64,000 nt of DNA, taken from NCBI GenBank assembly GCA_002713365.1, contig PASR01000011.1:406110-470109 (forward strand), read 5' to 3'. The DNA comes from Rhodospirillaceae bacterium (GTDB lineage: Bacteria; Pseudomonadota; Alphaproteobacteria; UBA6615). Numbering within the stretch: the stretch's first letter is position 1; each line of letters starts with the position of its first letter. Both the position numbers and the translations under genes were made by a program. Below, piece by piece: positions 25,961 to 35,645 of this stretch. The notes beneath the pieces are model-generated. The model searched no databases. It was not told the DNA's origin and saw nothing but the letters and a program-made list of their open reading frames with translations.

Positions 25961-26653
25961 ATGCAACTAATAGACCTCAGCCGTGAGATTTATCATAAAA
26001 TGCCTAGACTGGTTAACCATCCATCAATCGTTGTAACTGAGTATAGTAATCATGATGAAGTTAGAGAAGCTGACGGTTACAAATTTAGTTCTGCTACATT
26101 AAATTTGTCTTTAGGTGATCATGCGGGAACACATGTTGATGCACCTTGTCATTTTGACTCCAGTTCTGAGGCCTTATCAATTGATCAAATGCCTTTAGAT
26201 AATTTCTTTACAGAGGCTATATGTTTAGATTTATCATTTAAACCATTAAAATCTGATATAAGTATTGAAGATCTTGAAAATGCTGTTGAAAAAGCGGATG
26301 TGGAAATAAAACCTAAGGATATGGTCTTACTGCATATGGATTTTTATAATAGGTGTTTTGGTACGCCGGGATATCTCACAGACTTTCCCGGATTAACTAA
26401 AGAATCAGCGACTTGGCTAGGTGCTAAAGGTATAAATATGTTTGGTGTTGAAGCTGTTAGTCCTGGAAGGCCAGGCCGAAATAATTTTGAAGTTCATCAT
26501 GTCTGTAGAGATATGGGTTTTACACATGTGGAGGGACTAGTTAACCTCGAAAAACTAGTTGGTAAAGGAAGATTTCGGTTTATTGGCTTTCCTATTAAAA
26601 TACAAGGAGGAACGGGTGCGCCAATACGAGCTGTAGCTTGGTTAGAAGAATAG
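25961..26653 (+). CDS. Cyclase/kynurenine formamidase-like metal hydrolase
   Basis: This 230-aa protein is in the cyclase family of metal-dependent hydrolases. The metal motif is GDHAGTHVDAPCHF, with His54, His58, Asp60 and His64. Other family features are the FGVEAVSPGRPG segment and the closing GGTGAPIRAVAWL block. Members include bacterial kynurenine formamidase KynB and isatin hydrolase. No other kynurenine genes are nearby, so amide or lactam hydrolysis of some other compound is as likely. GGGAGA before the ATG is a good ribosome site. Confidence 0.85.
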   Translation: MQLIDLSREIYHKMPRLVNHPSIVVTEYSNHDEVREADGYKFSSATLNLSLGDHAGTHVDAPCHFDSSSEALSIDQMPLDNFFTEAICLDLSFKPLKSDISIEDLENAVEKADVEIKPKDMVLLHMDFYNRCFGTPGYLTDFPGLTKESATWLGAKGINMFGVEAVSPGRPGRNNFEVHHVCRDMGFTHVEGLVNLEKLVGKGRFRFIGFPIKIQGGTGAPIRAVAWLEE

Positions 26654-26701
26654 AAAAATTTATATATGTATTGGTAGTTTGTTTTATTTGGTAACACTTA
26701 T

Positions 26702-27847
26702 TTATTTGCGTGTTTTTATATCCTGTAGCCATAGAATTAATGTCATTATTAATCCCAATGCACTTATTAAAACCATTGCATAGAACGCTTGACCGCGAAA
26801 CAGTTCGTATAAACTACCAGCTCCGACCATAGCTAAACCCATAATTAGTCCTGAGATTGATGTATATATACCTTGAGCTGTAGCAGTCCGCCCAGCAGGC
26901 GCGTTACTTGCAATGAAATGCATGGCACCTAGGTGCACAGCACCGAAAGTTAGGGCATGTAAAACTTGTGTGCTTAGTAGAGCATAAATATCTGTTGATT
27001 GTGCAAGGACTGTCCATCTTACTAAACCACAAACGCCAGCAATTGCCAGGAGCTTTATGGGCCCAATGCGCGCAATCAGAAAACCACTAATACTAAATAA
27101 TAAGATCTCAGCAAAAACGCCTTCTACCCATAAGGCACCTATCAGTTGTTCTTTGATTCCTGATTCTTTCCAATGTAGAGTAGAAAACCCATTATATACT
27201 GCGTGACTAGCTTGTAATAAACTAGCTGATATTACAAACAAGATGAATCGTGGCTGTAATAGAATAGATACAATAGCATTTTTGGGGTAAATTCCACGTT
27301 CCTTGACTTCTCGTGGAAAAATCAAAGCTGCAAGCAGTGTTAATAATAAAGCAAAAATAATTAATATAAGGATAAAATCAGGGTTATTTTTTCCTATTAA
27401 AAAACCTGTACCAAGTGTTCCAATAATAAAGGTTAAAGAACCCCAAAGTCTGATCCGGCCGTAGTCTAAACTGTATTTTATAACAGATGACATCACCTGA
27501 CTTTCTGCGATTGGCAGCATCGCTGGAAAACATATTGCAGCTAATATGCTAACGCATAATATATATGGAAAACTTTCTGCAGGAAGGAATGATATAAAAG
27601 CTATTAAACTTAAAGCGGATAAAATCACTAATATAAGTTTAGGTCTTCCGCTTCTATCTGCAACCTGAGCAATGAGAGGGTTTGAAAATACTCGCATCCA
27701 CGGTCCCAAAGCAAGTATTAGCCCAATTTGTAAACTGCCTAGACCGCGGCTCTCCAGCCATAAGGGCCAAAAAGGTAGCATTATTCCAGCCGTTAGAAAA
27801 AACCCGCCATAGATAGCTGAATATCTAGTACTCAGATTAGTTTTCAT
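26702..27847 (-). CDS. MFS transporter, HcaT-like
   Basis: This 381-aa protein has about 12 hydrophobic helices and matches the MFS_1-like/HcaT branch (3-phenylpropionate-type permeases). Shared marks are LPFWPLWLESRGLGSLQIGL near residue 25, IAQVADRSGRPK in the loop after helix 2, and GRIRLWGSLTFIIGTLGTG. Import of an aromatic or similar acid is plausible but not proven. It follows the CocE-like hydrolase gene on the same strand with a 29-nt gap, so the two probably work on one substrate. Confidence 0.85.
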   Translation of the reverse strand: MKTNLSTRYSAIYGGFFLTAGIMLPFWPLWLESRGLGSLQIGLILALGPWMRVFSNPLIAQVADRSGRPKLILVILSALSLIAFISFLPAESFPYILCVSILAAICFPAMLPIAESQVMSSVIKYSLDYGRIRLWGSLTFIIGTLGTGFLIGKNNPDFILILIIFALLLTLLAALIFPREVKERGIYPKNAIVSILLQPRFILFVISASLLQASHAVYNGFSTLHWKESGIKEQLIGALWVEGVFAEILLFSISGFLIARIGPIKLLAIAGVCGLVRWTVLAQSTDIYALLSTQVLHALTFGAVHLGAMHFIASNAPAGRTATAQGIYTSISGLIMGLAMVGAGSLYELFRGQAFYAMVLISALGLIMTLILWLQDIKTRK

Positions 27848-27876
27848 TCTCTGTTTTACTGCTAATATTTAATAGA

Positions 27877-29667
27877 TTAATTATTAGGTATAATGGGTAA
27901 AAGTAATGAGGATTGATGATCAGGGCCACTGTATAGAGTTATTTTTCCATTAAAAATATTTTTGGGTCTATCAATTATGTCATCATGCAGAAATGGACCA
28001 ACACCAGTGAATGTATTTTTCATATTTGATAGTCGATGATTAGTTGAACAGGAGTATACATAGTCCTTGCCCCTAACACTTAAGGCCAGTCTATATCCTG
28101 GTGGGATTACAATGCAGGTTGGCCAAATCTCTATGTCAAGTTCGTAAATTTCACCTGGGCTTAGTAGCTGTTTTTCATCATGAGTATGATATGGCTGCCA
28201 TGGCATTGTTTTTTCTTTATCTAGCTTGCGATGAGATGCTCTTAACCATCCATTAGCTATAGGCGTATTAGGATCTAAGGTTCCTTGAAATACAACTTCT
28301 TTCATGTCAGGTGAAAATAATCTTACAATTAAAAATAAATCTGCATCAGTAGTTTCAGATGATATAAATAATTTTGAAGATATAGGACCAGTAATCTCTA
28401 TTTCTTTGTTCCACGGAGGTAGAAAAAAGGTTGCACCCTCTTCCATGCCCTTGTAGCTGGTTGATGTACTTTCTGTAAGGGGAGTTTTATCAAGAGTAAA
28501 ATTATTAGTGTCTAGGTAAAATCTTGTCCATTCTGTTCTTGCAATAGGCCATTCATCTTCGCCTCGGATAATAAATTTTTCTCCTATGTGCCTTACTTTT
28601 AGCTGAACACGAGGTTGAGAATTCCATCCAGTATCTTCAGACTTGAGGAAGTGTCCAAAAAACCTTTTTTGTAAGTCCAGTCCATAGCGAGTATAAAACT
28701 CTGTCCAGTGCTCAAGACCATGACATTCCAACCACTTCTGCTTGGAATTGGCATTTAGAAAACCTGAATAATTTCCCCTGGGATGTAAACCTTGTCCTCC
28801 CCAGCTAGCAGCGGATAAAAGAGGTGTGTCTATTTCGGTTAAATCTGCTGTTCGTTCACGATACCAATCGTTTATAAGTTCTTGTGATTGTAGGCGATTG
28901 CCGAGGTCAACACGGTTTTTACTCATTTCTTGTTCTGTTAATGTTTCAGGACCGCAAACCAGGCCTCCATGCGCTAAGCTGCGCGAACCGTTTTCTCCTA
29001 GCCCATGTTGTACAGTTTTAATTTGCATGTCGTACCAATTACTTTGGAAGGTGTTTAGAATACCACCATGATGCGTTCCATCACGGTAGTAATCAACTGA
29101 ACCTTCCCATACACATATTGCTTCAAGATGTTTAGGTTTTAAAGCTGCTACTTGCCACTGGTTAATTGCATAATAAGAAATTCCTGTTAGACCGACTTTA
29201 CCATTTGACCATGGTTGGACTCCAGCCCATTCAATGCAAGAACAGAAATCTTTCGTCTCGCGCGGACTACGGCAATCAATAACCCCTGGTGATCGACCGG
29301 CTCCTCTACTATCAACTCGTATACAAACATAGCCATCAGGAACCCACTTTTCAGGATCAACAGTTTCCCAGCTTTGATGAATGTTTGTTGAATTTTCGAT
29401 AGCTTCAGGGTGGGCTTTCGAAAATATATCCCAGGTGGTTTTATAGCCTTCTTGCCAAGCTAGGTCTTTTCCGTAGGGTCCATGACTCATTATAACCGGA
29501 AAAACACCTTCTGCATCTGGACGGTACACGTTAGCACGTAATATTAACCCATCGTCCATCTCAATTGGCGCATCCCATTCTATTACCATGCCTTCACGTT
29601 TTTCTATTCTGTGCTGAGAATCTGATGGTGAGTTATGGTTGTGAATATTCGATGTATTTTTATTCAT
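27877..29667 (-). CDS. CocE/NonD-family (peptidase S15-like) hydrolase
   Basis: This 596-aa protein resembles X-Pro dipeptidyl-peptidase/cocaine esterase hydrolases. An alpha/beta core carries GLTGISYYA with the nucleophile Ser, RVDSRGAGRSPG earlier, and LEHW with a probable His. A C-terminal beta-sandwich domain (from about residue 350) contains the GYRLALSVRGKDY strand typical of the family. No signal peptide is evident. The ATG at 29667 is preferred over an in-frame TTG at 29679, because GAGA lies at a suitable distance only from the ATG. Ester or amide hydrolysis is expected; the MFS gene follows. Confidence 0.85.
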   Translation of the reverse strand: MNKNTSNIHNHNSPSDSQHRIEKREGMVIEWDAPIEMDDGLILRANVYRPDAEGVFPVIMSHGPYGKDLAWQEGYKTTWDIFSKAHPEAIENSTNIHQSWETVDPEKWVPDGYVCIRVDSRGAGRSPGVIDCRSPRETKDFCSCIEWAGVQPWSNGKVGLTGISYYAINQWQVAALKPKHLEAICVWEGSVDYYRDGTHHGGILNTFQSNWYDMQIKTVQHGLGENGSRSLAHGGLVCGPETLTEQEMSKNRVDLGNRLQSQELINDWYRERTADLTEIDTPLLSAASWGGQGLHPRGNYSGFLNANSKQKWLECHGLEHWTEFYTRYGLDLQKRFFGHFLKSEDTGWNSQPRVQLKVRHIGEKFIIRGEDEWPIARTEWTRFYLDTNNFTLDKTPLTESTSTSYKGMEEGATFFLPPWNKEIEITGPISSKLFISSETTDADLFLIVRLFSPDMKEVVFQGTLDPNTPIANGWLRASHRKLDKEKTMPWQPYHTHDEKQLLSPGEIYELDIEIWPTCIVIPPGYRLALSVRGKDYVYSCSTNHRLSNMKNTFTGVGPFLHDDIIDRPKNIFNGKITLYSGPDHQSSLLLPIIPNN

Positions 29668-29912
29668 ATTTTTTCTCAAAATTATTAATTTTGCTTATAG
29701 ATTGTTGGATGAATACAGTTTATTAGTTTAACTTAATCAAATATTAAAACATCCATTATTCATGTAAAGTTATTAGCTCAGTAATTACTAGATTATAGAT
29801 ATTTAATTGTTATTACTAACGGTGGCTATTATAACTTTGACATAACCAATGTATGATTAATTTACCTAGTCTTTATTTTGGGCAATTTAAATATGTTTAG
29901 GAAATGTATCAA

Positions 29913-30584
29913 ATGAAACTGATAGTAGATGCGCGCCAAAATATGGTTGATAGTCAACTTCGTCCAAATCGTGTGACTAACCCAAATATTTTATCTGTTA
30001 TGTCCGATTTACCACGTGAATATTTTGTACCTACTGCTAAAAAAGATAGTGCCTATATAGATGAAGATATAGAAGTGTCTTCGGGACGTTATTTGATGGA
30101 GCCACTAGTAGTTGCCAGATTAATACAGGCTTTGGAAATTACGATTGATTCCACAGTTCTTAATGTGGGATGCGGAAGTGGGTATGATTCTGCTCTACTT
30201 TCTATGCTTGCTGGTTCGGTAGTCGCTTTGGAAAGTGATCCTCAATTGGTTTCACTAGCTACTGCAGTTCTAGAGAAATTAAAAATTGATAATGTAACTG
30301 TAATTGAAGCACCTATGACTAGAGGTTGTTCTATTCAATCTCCGTATGATGCAATACTTATTAGTGGTGCAATAGATGAGGTACCCAAGCAGATATTTAA
30401 TGATCTTGCAGAAGGAGGGAGATTAGCTGCAGTTATTGGAGGCGATCCTAGAGGAATACCCGGGCGAGCGCATATATTTATCAAAACTGGAGAAAGTTAT
30501 TCTAGTCGTCCGCTATTTGACGCGGGTACTAAGTTACTCCCAGGTTTTCAATCAGAGGAAAAATTTGTATTTAATACTGGATAA
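29913..30584 (+). CDS. PIMT-fold methyltransferase-like protein next to tolC
   Basis: This 223-aa protein has the L-isoaspartate methyltransferase fold. The SAM loop is VLNVGCGSGYDSALL (about 84-98), with VALESDP after it. The segment that in true PIMTs reads SQP or SxP, and supplies the active hydroxyl, is RYLMEPLVVA here, so repair of isoaspartate is doubtful. Alphaproteobacteria often have such a gene before tolC. The ATG at 29913 is chosen over 29904 because AGGA (29899-29902) is ten bases from it and only one base from the earlier ATG. A second, typical pcm lies at 49631. Confidence 0.78.
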   Translation: MKLIVDARQNMVDSQLRPNRVTNPNILSVMSDLPREYFVPTAKKDSAYIDEDIEVSSGRYLMEPLVVARLIQALEITIDSTVLNVGCGSGYDSALLSMLAGSVVALESDPQLVSLATAVLEKLKIDNVTVIEAPMTRGCSIQSPYDAILISGAIDEVPKQIFNDLAEGGRLAAVIGGDPRGIPGRAHIFIKTGESYSSRPLFDAGTKLLPGFQSEEKFVFNTG

Positions 30585-30676
30585 TAAAGTATTAATTTAA
30601 AGACTGGTTTGCAATTCATCTATTAGTGTAGCACGGTATAATTATTAGAAATATGTAATAGGGAGTAGAATCAAAA

Positions 30677-32050
30677 ATGATTGTCCGCAAATATAAAATT
30701 CTATTAGGTTTAGCGGTATTGTTAGGTTTTACACATCTAGGATGTCAGGCCTTGAGTGCTGAAACACTTAATCAGGCACTTATAGAAGCTTACAAAAGTA
30801 ATCCAAATTTGATTGCTCAAAGAGCAAAGTTAAGAGCGGTTGACGAGCAGGTGTCTCAAGCAGTTGCAAAATGGAGACCTACTGTAACTCTAAGCGGTTT
30901 ATATGGTAGCAAGAAACTCAGCCGTAAAAGTGCTTCTGGTTCTGAAGTAGACTATACAAATCAACCTCAAAGTATAGGGATAGAAGTATCTCAGAGTATA
31001 TTTAGAGGATATAGAAGCAAAGCTGAAAAGGAGCGGGCAGAGAATAGGGTAATGGGCTCTCGTGGCGCATTAATGATGACGGAACAGGAAATTCTGGGAG
31101 AGGTTATAAAATCCTATCTATCAGTATTACGTGATAGCGCTGTTTTAGAATTGAGAGAGAATAATATTGAGGTTATCACGCAGCAGCTTAATGCAACACG
31201 AGATCGATTTGAAGTTGGCGATTTAACACGTACTGACTTTGCACAGTCAGAGAGTCGACTTGCTAGGGCTGTAGCAGACCGAGCTTCAGCTAAAGCAGAT
31301 TTATTAAAATCACGAGCAGCTTATCTTAATGTAGTTGGTCATGAGCCGCAGAAATTAATACAACCTAAACTTCCGGAAAATTTGCCTAATACGAGACAAG
31401 AAACAATTGAGTCAGCCATAATCAATCATCCAAATGTTATAGCTGCCCTGTATAGTGAAAAAGCTGCTAGGTCAAATATTGACTTAATTAAAGGAAAATT
31501 ATTACCCACCGTTAGAATTGATGCCTCCATAAGCCGGAAAGAAGATGTTGTTGGCTCTGGTGTCACAGATACAGCGAGTGAGATAACTGCTCGTTTTAGT
31601 GTACCTTTATATCAGTCAGGCGCTGTCTATTCTGGAATACGCGAGGCAAAACAAATAGCGAGTCAAAGGGTATCAGAAGTAGCATTAAGAAAAAGAGATG
31701 TTGCAAGAATTGCTAGAGAATCATGGGAAAATTATCGTGTGGCTAAAGCTAGGATTACATCTTTCAAAGCAGCGGTGCGTGCCCAAGAAGTAGCTTTTGA
31801 AGGAGTAAAACAAGAAGCAAAGGTTGGTTCAAGAACTATACTGGATGTTTTAGACGCTGAACAAGAGTTAATGGACACACTTGTTAATCTGGTCAGTGCT
31901 CAGCGAAATCTTATTGTTAGCGGTTATTCTCTACTATCAGCAACCGGACAGTTAACTGCGAAAGGTCTCAGGCTAGATATTGATATATATGACCCTAGCC
32001 AAAACTTGCTATTAGTAAGAGATAAGTATTACGGATCAAATTTAGAATAA
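30677..32050 (+). CDS. tolC: TolC-family outer membrane channel
   Basis: This 457-aa outer membrane efflux protein forms the trimeric exit duct for RND pumps and type I secretion. A signal peptide covers about residues 1-28, with likely cleavage after LSA. Two repeated OEP halves follow, each with long helices; ARDRFEVGDLTRTDFAQSES-like sequence in the first and VGSRTILDVLDAEQELMD in the second are typical. A Cys in LGCQ lies in the signal region but the context does not make a convincing lipobox. The order with the PIMT-like gene, popZ and valS is standard for the class. Confidence 0.92.
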   Translation: MIVRKYKILLGLAVLLGFTHLGCQALSAETLNQALIEAYKSNPNLIAQRAKLRAVDEQVSQAVAKWRPTVTLSGLYGSKKLSRKSASGSEVDYTNQPQSIGIEVSQSIFRGYRSKAEKERAENRVMGSRGALMMTEQEILGEVIKSYLSVLRDSAVLELRENNIEVITQQLNATRDRFEVGDLTRTDFAQSESRLARAVADRASAKADLLKSRAAYLNVVGHEPQKLIQPKLPENLPNTRQETIESAIINHPNVIAALYSEKAARSNIDLIKGKLLPTVRIDASISRKEDVVGSGVTDTASEITARFSVPLYQSGAVYSGIREAKQIASQRVSEVALRKRDVARIARESWENYRVAKARITSFKAAVRAQEVAFEGVKQEAKVGSRTILDVLDAEQELMDTLVNLVSAQRNLIVSGYSLLSATGQLTAKGLRLDIDIYDPSQNLLLVRDKYYGSNLE

Positions 32051-32175
32051 GAATAGTTATTTATTTTAACTTATTTTTGTCTTAGTTTATATATATACAT
32101 AATTCCGAATACATTGAATTAGGAGTATAAATTGAATTATTATTTTCACTCGAATTATTTTTTTTAAATTTGGTC

Positions 32176-32682
32176 ATGAGCGATAATAATAAAGATCAAA
32201 CTGAAGCTTCTATGGAGGAGATATTAGCCTCGATACGTCGTATTATATCACAAGACGATAATGATGAATCATCTGATCATTTGCATCATGAAGATAAAAA
32301 TAAATCAACAGTTAATGACGAGGATGAAATACTAGTTCTGACTGATGTGGTTGATGAAGATGTTTCGATAGAGGTAAATAAGACGCAAGGAAAGTCAGAC
32401 ATAAACTTAAATGCTGAAACTATATCCACTAATGTTAGAGATAAATACGAAGAACCAATAATTTCTTCCAAGGTTGAAGAATTAAGTATTTCTTTGATAT
32501 CTGATTTGGTTTCAGCAATTGGTTCTGGTGCTACTATTGGAACTGAAAACAAGACCTTTGAGCAGCTAACTAAGGAGATGCTTCGTCCTATGTTAAAAGA
32601 ATGGTTGGATGCTAACTTACCAAAAACCGTAGAAAATATAGTTCGAGAAGAAATTAAACGAATAGTTGTAAAGTCAACATGA
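32176..32682 (+). CDS. popZ: Cell pole-organizing protein PopZ
   Basis: This 168-aa protein has the three parts of PopZ. An N-terminal helix contains SMEEILASIRRII and binds client proteins. A long acidic, disordered middle (about 25-110) is rich in Asp and Glu. C-terminal oligomerisation helices include LRPMLKEWLDANLP and REEIKRIV. PopZ builds the polar matrix that anchors the chromosome origin and organises ParB and kinases. The ATG at 32176 is used; the in-frame TTG two codons earlier has no support. It is a strong marker for Alphaproteobacteria. Confidence 0.9.
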   Translation: MSDNNKDQTEASMEEILASIRRIISQDDNDESSDHLHHEDKNKSTVNDEDEILVLTDVVDEDVSIEVNKTQGKSDINLNAETISTNVRDKYEEPIISSKVEELSISLISDLVSAIGSGATIGTENKTFEQLTKEMLRPMLKEWLDANLPKTVENIVREEIKRIVVKST

Positions 32683-32790
32683 CGCGATAATCTATTTCTT
32701 TTTTCTTGGCTAATTTGTTCTGATTATTTTCAGCGATCTGTTTAGGCTCCGTTAAATAATGAAGTTTTGAATTAATTTAAGTGGTTAACG

Positions 32791-35493
32791 ATGTTAGAAA
32801 AAACCTATAAACCAGTTATTATAGAGCTTAAACAGTATTCTAGATGGGAAGATGCCGGTAAGTTTGCTGTAAGTGAAGATACTAATAAAGAACCGTTCAC
32901 AATAGTTATTCCGCCACCTAACGTTACGGGTAGTCTACATATGGGACATGCGTTGAATAACACCTTACAGGATATTTTAATTCGCTATCGACGTATGCAA
33001 GGGCGAGCAGCGCTATGGCAGCCTGGCACTGATCATGCGGGTATTGCTACACAGATGGTTGTTGAGCGCCAGCTTTTAGCAGAGGGAACGGAACTAAATA
33101 GAGGAAGTAGCACTGCAGAAGGTAAATATAATAAAATTGGAAGAAAAGACTTTTTAGATAAAGTATGGGAGTGGAAAGAGGAATCTGGAGGAACTATTTT
33201 AGGTCAGTTGAAGAGGTTGGGCTCTTCATGTGATTGGAGTCGTGAACGTTTTACAATGGACGAAGGTCTTTCTAGAGCTGTTATAAAGGTTTTTGTAGAG
33301 TTACATCGACAAGGTTTGATTTATAAAGACCAACGTTTAGTTAATTGGGATCCAAAGTTACACACAGCTATATCCGATCTAGAAGTCATACAAAAGCCGG
33401 TTGATGGGAATCTATGGTATTTTCGTTACCCAATTGAAAATTACCCTAATCGATTTATAACAGTAGCTACAACTAGACCAGAAACTATGCTTGGGGATAC
33501 TGGTATTGCCGTTCACCCAGATGATACACGATACACAGATCTTATTGGAAAAAATGCTATACTACCTATAGTTGGTCGGAAAATAAAAATTATAGCAGAT
33601 CCCTATGCTGATCCGGAACAAGGATCAGGAGCTGTAAAAATAACTCCAGCTCATGATTTTAATGATTTTGAAGTTGGCCGTCGTCATGCCCTAGATGAAA
33701 TAAATATTTTTGATAAAAGCGCTGTGATTAATACTAACGCGCCAGCTTCCTATCAAGGATTAGATAGAGAGGAAGCGCGTAAAAAAGTCATATCTGAAAT
33801 TGAATCTCTTGGATTGTTAGAAAAGGTTGAAGATCACCCTCACACCGTTCCTTATGGGGATCGTTCAGATGTTGTAATAGAACCATGGCTAACCGAACAA
33901 TGGTACGTTGATGCGGCAACTTTAGCTAAACCTGCTATTGAGGCTGTTGAGCAGGGGCACACAAAATTTGTACCTCACAATTGGTCAAAAACATATTTTG
34001 AATGGCTAAAGAATATTCAGCCATGGTGCGTATCCCGGCAGCTTTGGTGGGGACATCAAATACCAGCTTGGTATGGTCCTGATGGAAAAGTATTTGTCGA
34101 ATTAAATGAAGCGGACGCATTTGAGGCTGCTAAAACATTTTATGGTTCAGATGTTAAGCTAACAAGAGATGAAGATGTTTTAGATACGTGGTTTTCTTCA
34201 GCTTTATGGCCTTTTTCTACTCTAGGCTGGCCAGATCAAACTAAGGAGCTCGAATTTCATTACCCTACTGATGTGCTAGTAACTGGATTTGATATTATAT
34301 TTTTTTGGGTGGCTAGAATGATGATGATGGGCCTACATTTTATGAAAAAAGCACCATTTCATACAGTCTATATACATGCCTTAGTTCGAGATGAAAAAGG
34401 ACAGAAAATGTCTAAATCTAAAGGTAATGTACTCGATCCTCTGGAAATAATTGATGAATATGGTGCTGATGCTTTGCGTTTTACATTAACGGCAATGGCT
34501 GCAATGGGTCGAGATATTAAACTATCTCCTCAAAGGGTTGCTGGTTATCGTAATTTTGGAACTAAGCTTTGGAACGCATCACGGTTTTGCGAAATTAATG
34601 AATGTAGAATTATAGAATATAAGTTTAATCCCGAGGCATGTCAGCTAACACTTAATAAGTGGATTGTTGGCAGCACTGCGGAGACAGTGAAGAGCTTTAC
34701 CAAATTATTAGATGAATTTAAGTTTGATCAAGCTGCTAATAAAATCTACCAGTTTGTTTGGCATACTTTTTGTGACTGGTATCTTGAGTTTGCTAAATCA
34801 ATTCTACAGGGAGAAAATGAATCCGAAAAAATAGAAACTAGAGAAACGGCTGCTTGGACATTAAATATTATTATGCGTCTACTGCATCCAATTATGCCAT
34901 TTATAACTGAGGAATTATGGGAAGAATTCGGAGGTGGTGATCTCTTAATTACTAGCTCTTGGCCAGATAGTGATTGTGCAAAAATAAACAATGATGCCAA
35001 CGAAGAAATGATTTGGGTTATTGAGTTAATTTCTGAGTTCAGAGCTGTTCGAAATGAGCTTAATGTTCCCGCAGGAGCAAAGGTGACTGTAAAAATAATT
35101 GGTTTAAATAATGAAAATAAGAAAAAACTAAAAAGCAATATGGCTCAAATATTGCGATTAGCCAACTTAGAGAAAGCCGAAGCAGTATTGGACGATTCTA
35201 CTGAGGTTTTACGAGAATTAGCTGAGGATACTATTCAATTTGTTTATAGGGAAGCTACAATATACATAGACGTTGCAGGATTGATCAATTTTGATAAAGA
35301 AAGATTAAGATTAAATAAGGATATTGGAAAACTTGACATTGATATTGCTGCGATAGATAAAAAATTGGCTAATAGTAACTTCATTAGTAAAGCCCCGAAA
35401 GAAGTAGTAGAGGAACAACATGAACGTAGAGCAATCGCGGTTCTTGCTAAAGAGAAATTAGAATTTGCTTTAACGAGGTTACAAAAAACGTAA
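32791..35493 (+). CDS. valS: Valine-tRNA ligase
   Basis: This 900-aa class I synthetase charges tRNA-Val. The HIGH motif is HMGH at 50-53 after PPPNVTGSL, and the KMSKS loop is KMSKSKGN near residue 540. The editing domain lies between them (about 190-390), with the TTRPETMLGDTG segment. Downstream come the anticodon-binding helical domain and a C-terminal coiled coil (about 835-900) specific to ValRS. The length matches the bacterial enzyme. Confidence 0.97.
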   Translation: MLEKTYKPVIIELKQYSRWEDAGKFAVSEDTNKEPFTIVIPPPNVTGSLHMGHALNNTLQDILIRYRRMQGRAALWQPGTDHAGIATQMVVERQLLAEGTELNRGSSTAEGKYNKIGRKDFLDKVWEWKEESGGTILGQLKRLGSSCDWSRERFTMDEGLSRAVIKVFVELHRQGLIYKDQRLVNWDPKLHTAISDLEVIQKPVDGNLWYFRYPIENYPNRFITVATTRPETMLGDTGIAVHPDDTRYTDLIGKNAILPIVGRKIKIIADPYADPEQGSGAVKITPAHDFNDFEVGRRHALDEINIFDKSAVINTNAPASYQGLDREEARKKVISEIESLGLLEKVEDHPHTVPYGDRSDVVIEPWLTEQWYVDAATLAKPAIEAVEQGHTKFVPHNWSKTYFEWLKNIQPWCVSRQLWWGHQIPAWYGPDGKVFVELNEADAFEAAKTFYGSDVKLTRDEDVLDTWFSSALWPFSTLGWPDQTKELEFHYPTDVLVTGFDIIFFWVARMMMMGLHFMKKAPFHTVYIHALVRDEKGQKMSKSKGNVLDPLEIIDEYGADALRFTLTAMAAMGRDIKLSPQRVAGYRNFGTKLWNASRFCEINECRIIEYKFNPEACQLTLNKWIVGSTAETVKSFTKLLDEFKFDQAANKIYQFVWHTFCDWYLEFAKSILQGENESEKIETRETAAWTLNIIMRLLHPIMPFITEELWEEFGGGDLLITSSWPDSDCAKINNDANEEMIWVIELISEFRAVRNELNVPAGAKVTVKIIGLNNENKKKLKSNMAQILRLANLEKAEAVLDDSTEVLRELAEDTIQFVYREATIYIDVAGLINFDKERLRLNKDIGKLDIDIAAIDKKLANSNFISKAPKEVVEEQHERRAIAVLAKEKLEFALTRLQKT

Positions 35494-35645
35494 TTATCTT
35501 TATTTTAATATTTAACATATTTTTAGCAGATATAATTTTATGTATATTTGATAATGAAAGAGTTAGCTTATTTGATCTATCTGATAATTAGTAATGATTA
35601 ATGCCATTACAAAAGATAGTATAGCGATCATTCAAGGAGAGTCAG

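Noticed and set aside
30677-30760. Lipoprotein signal for TolC (LGCQ)
   Set aside because: A normal cleavage site LSA-E follows and TolC proteins of this type are usually not acylated.
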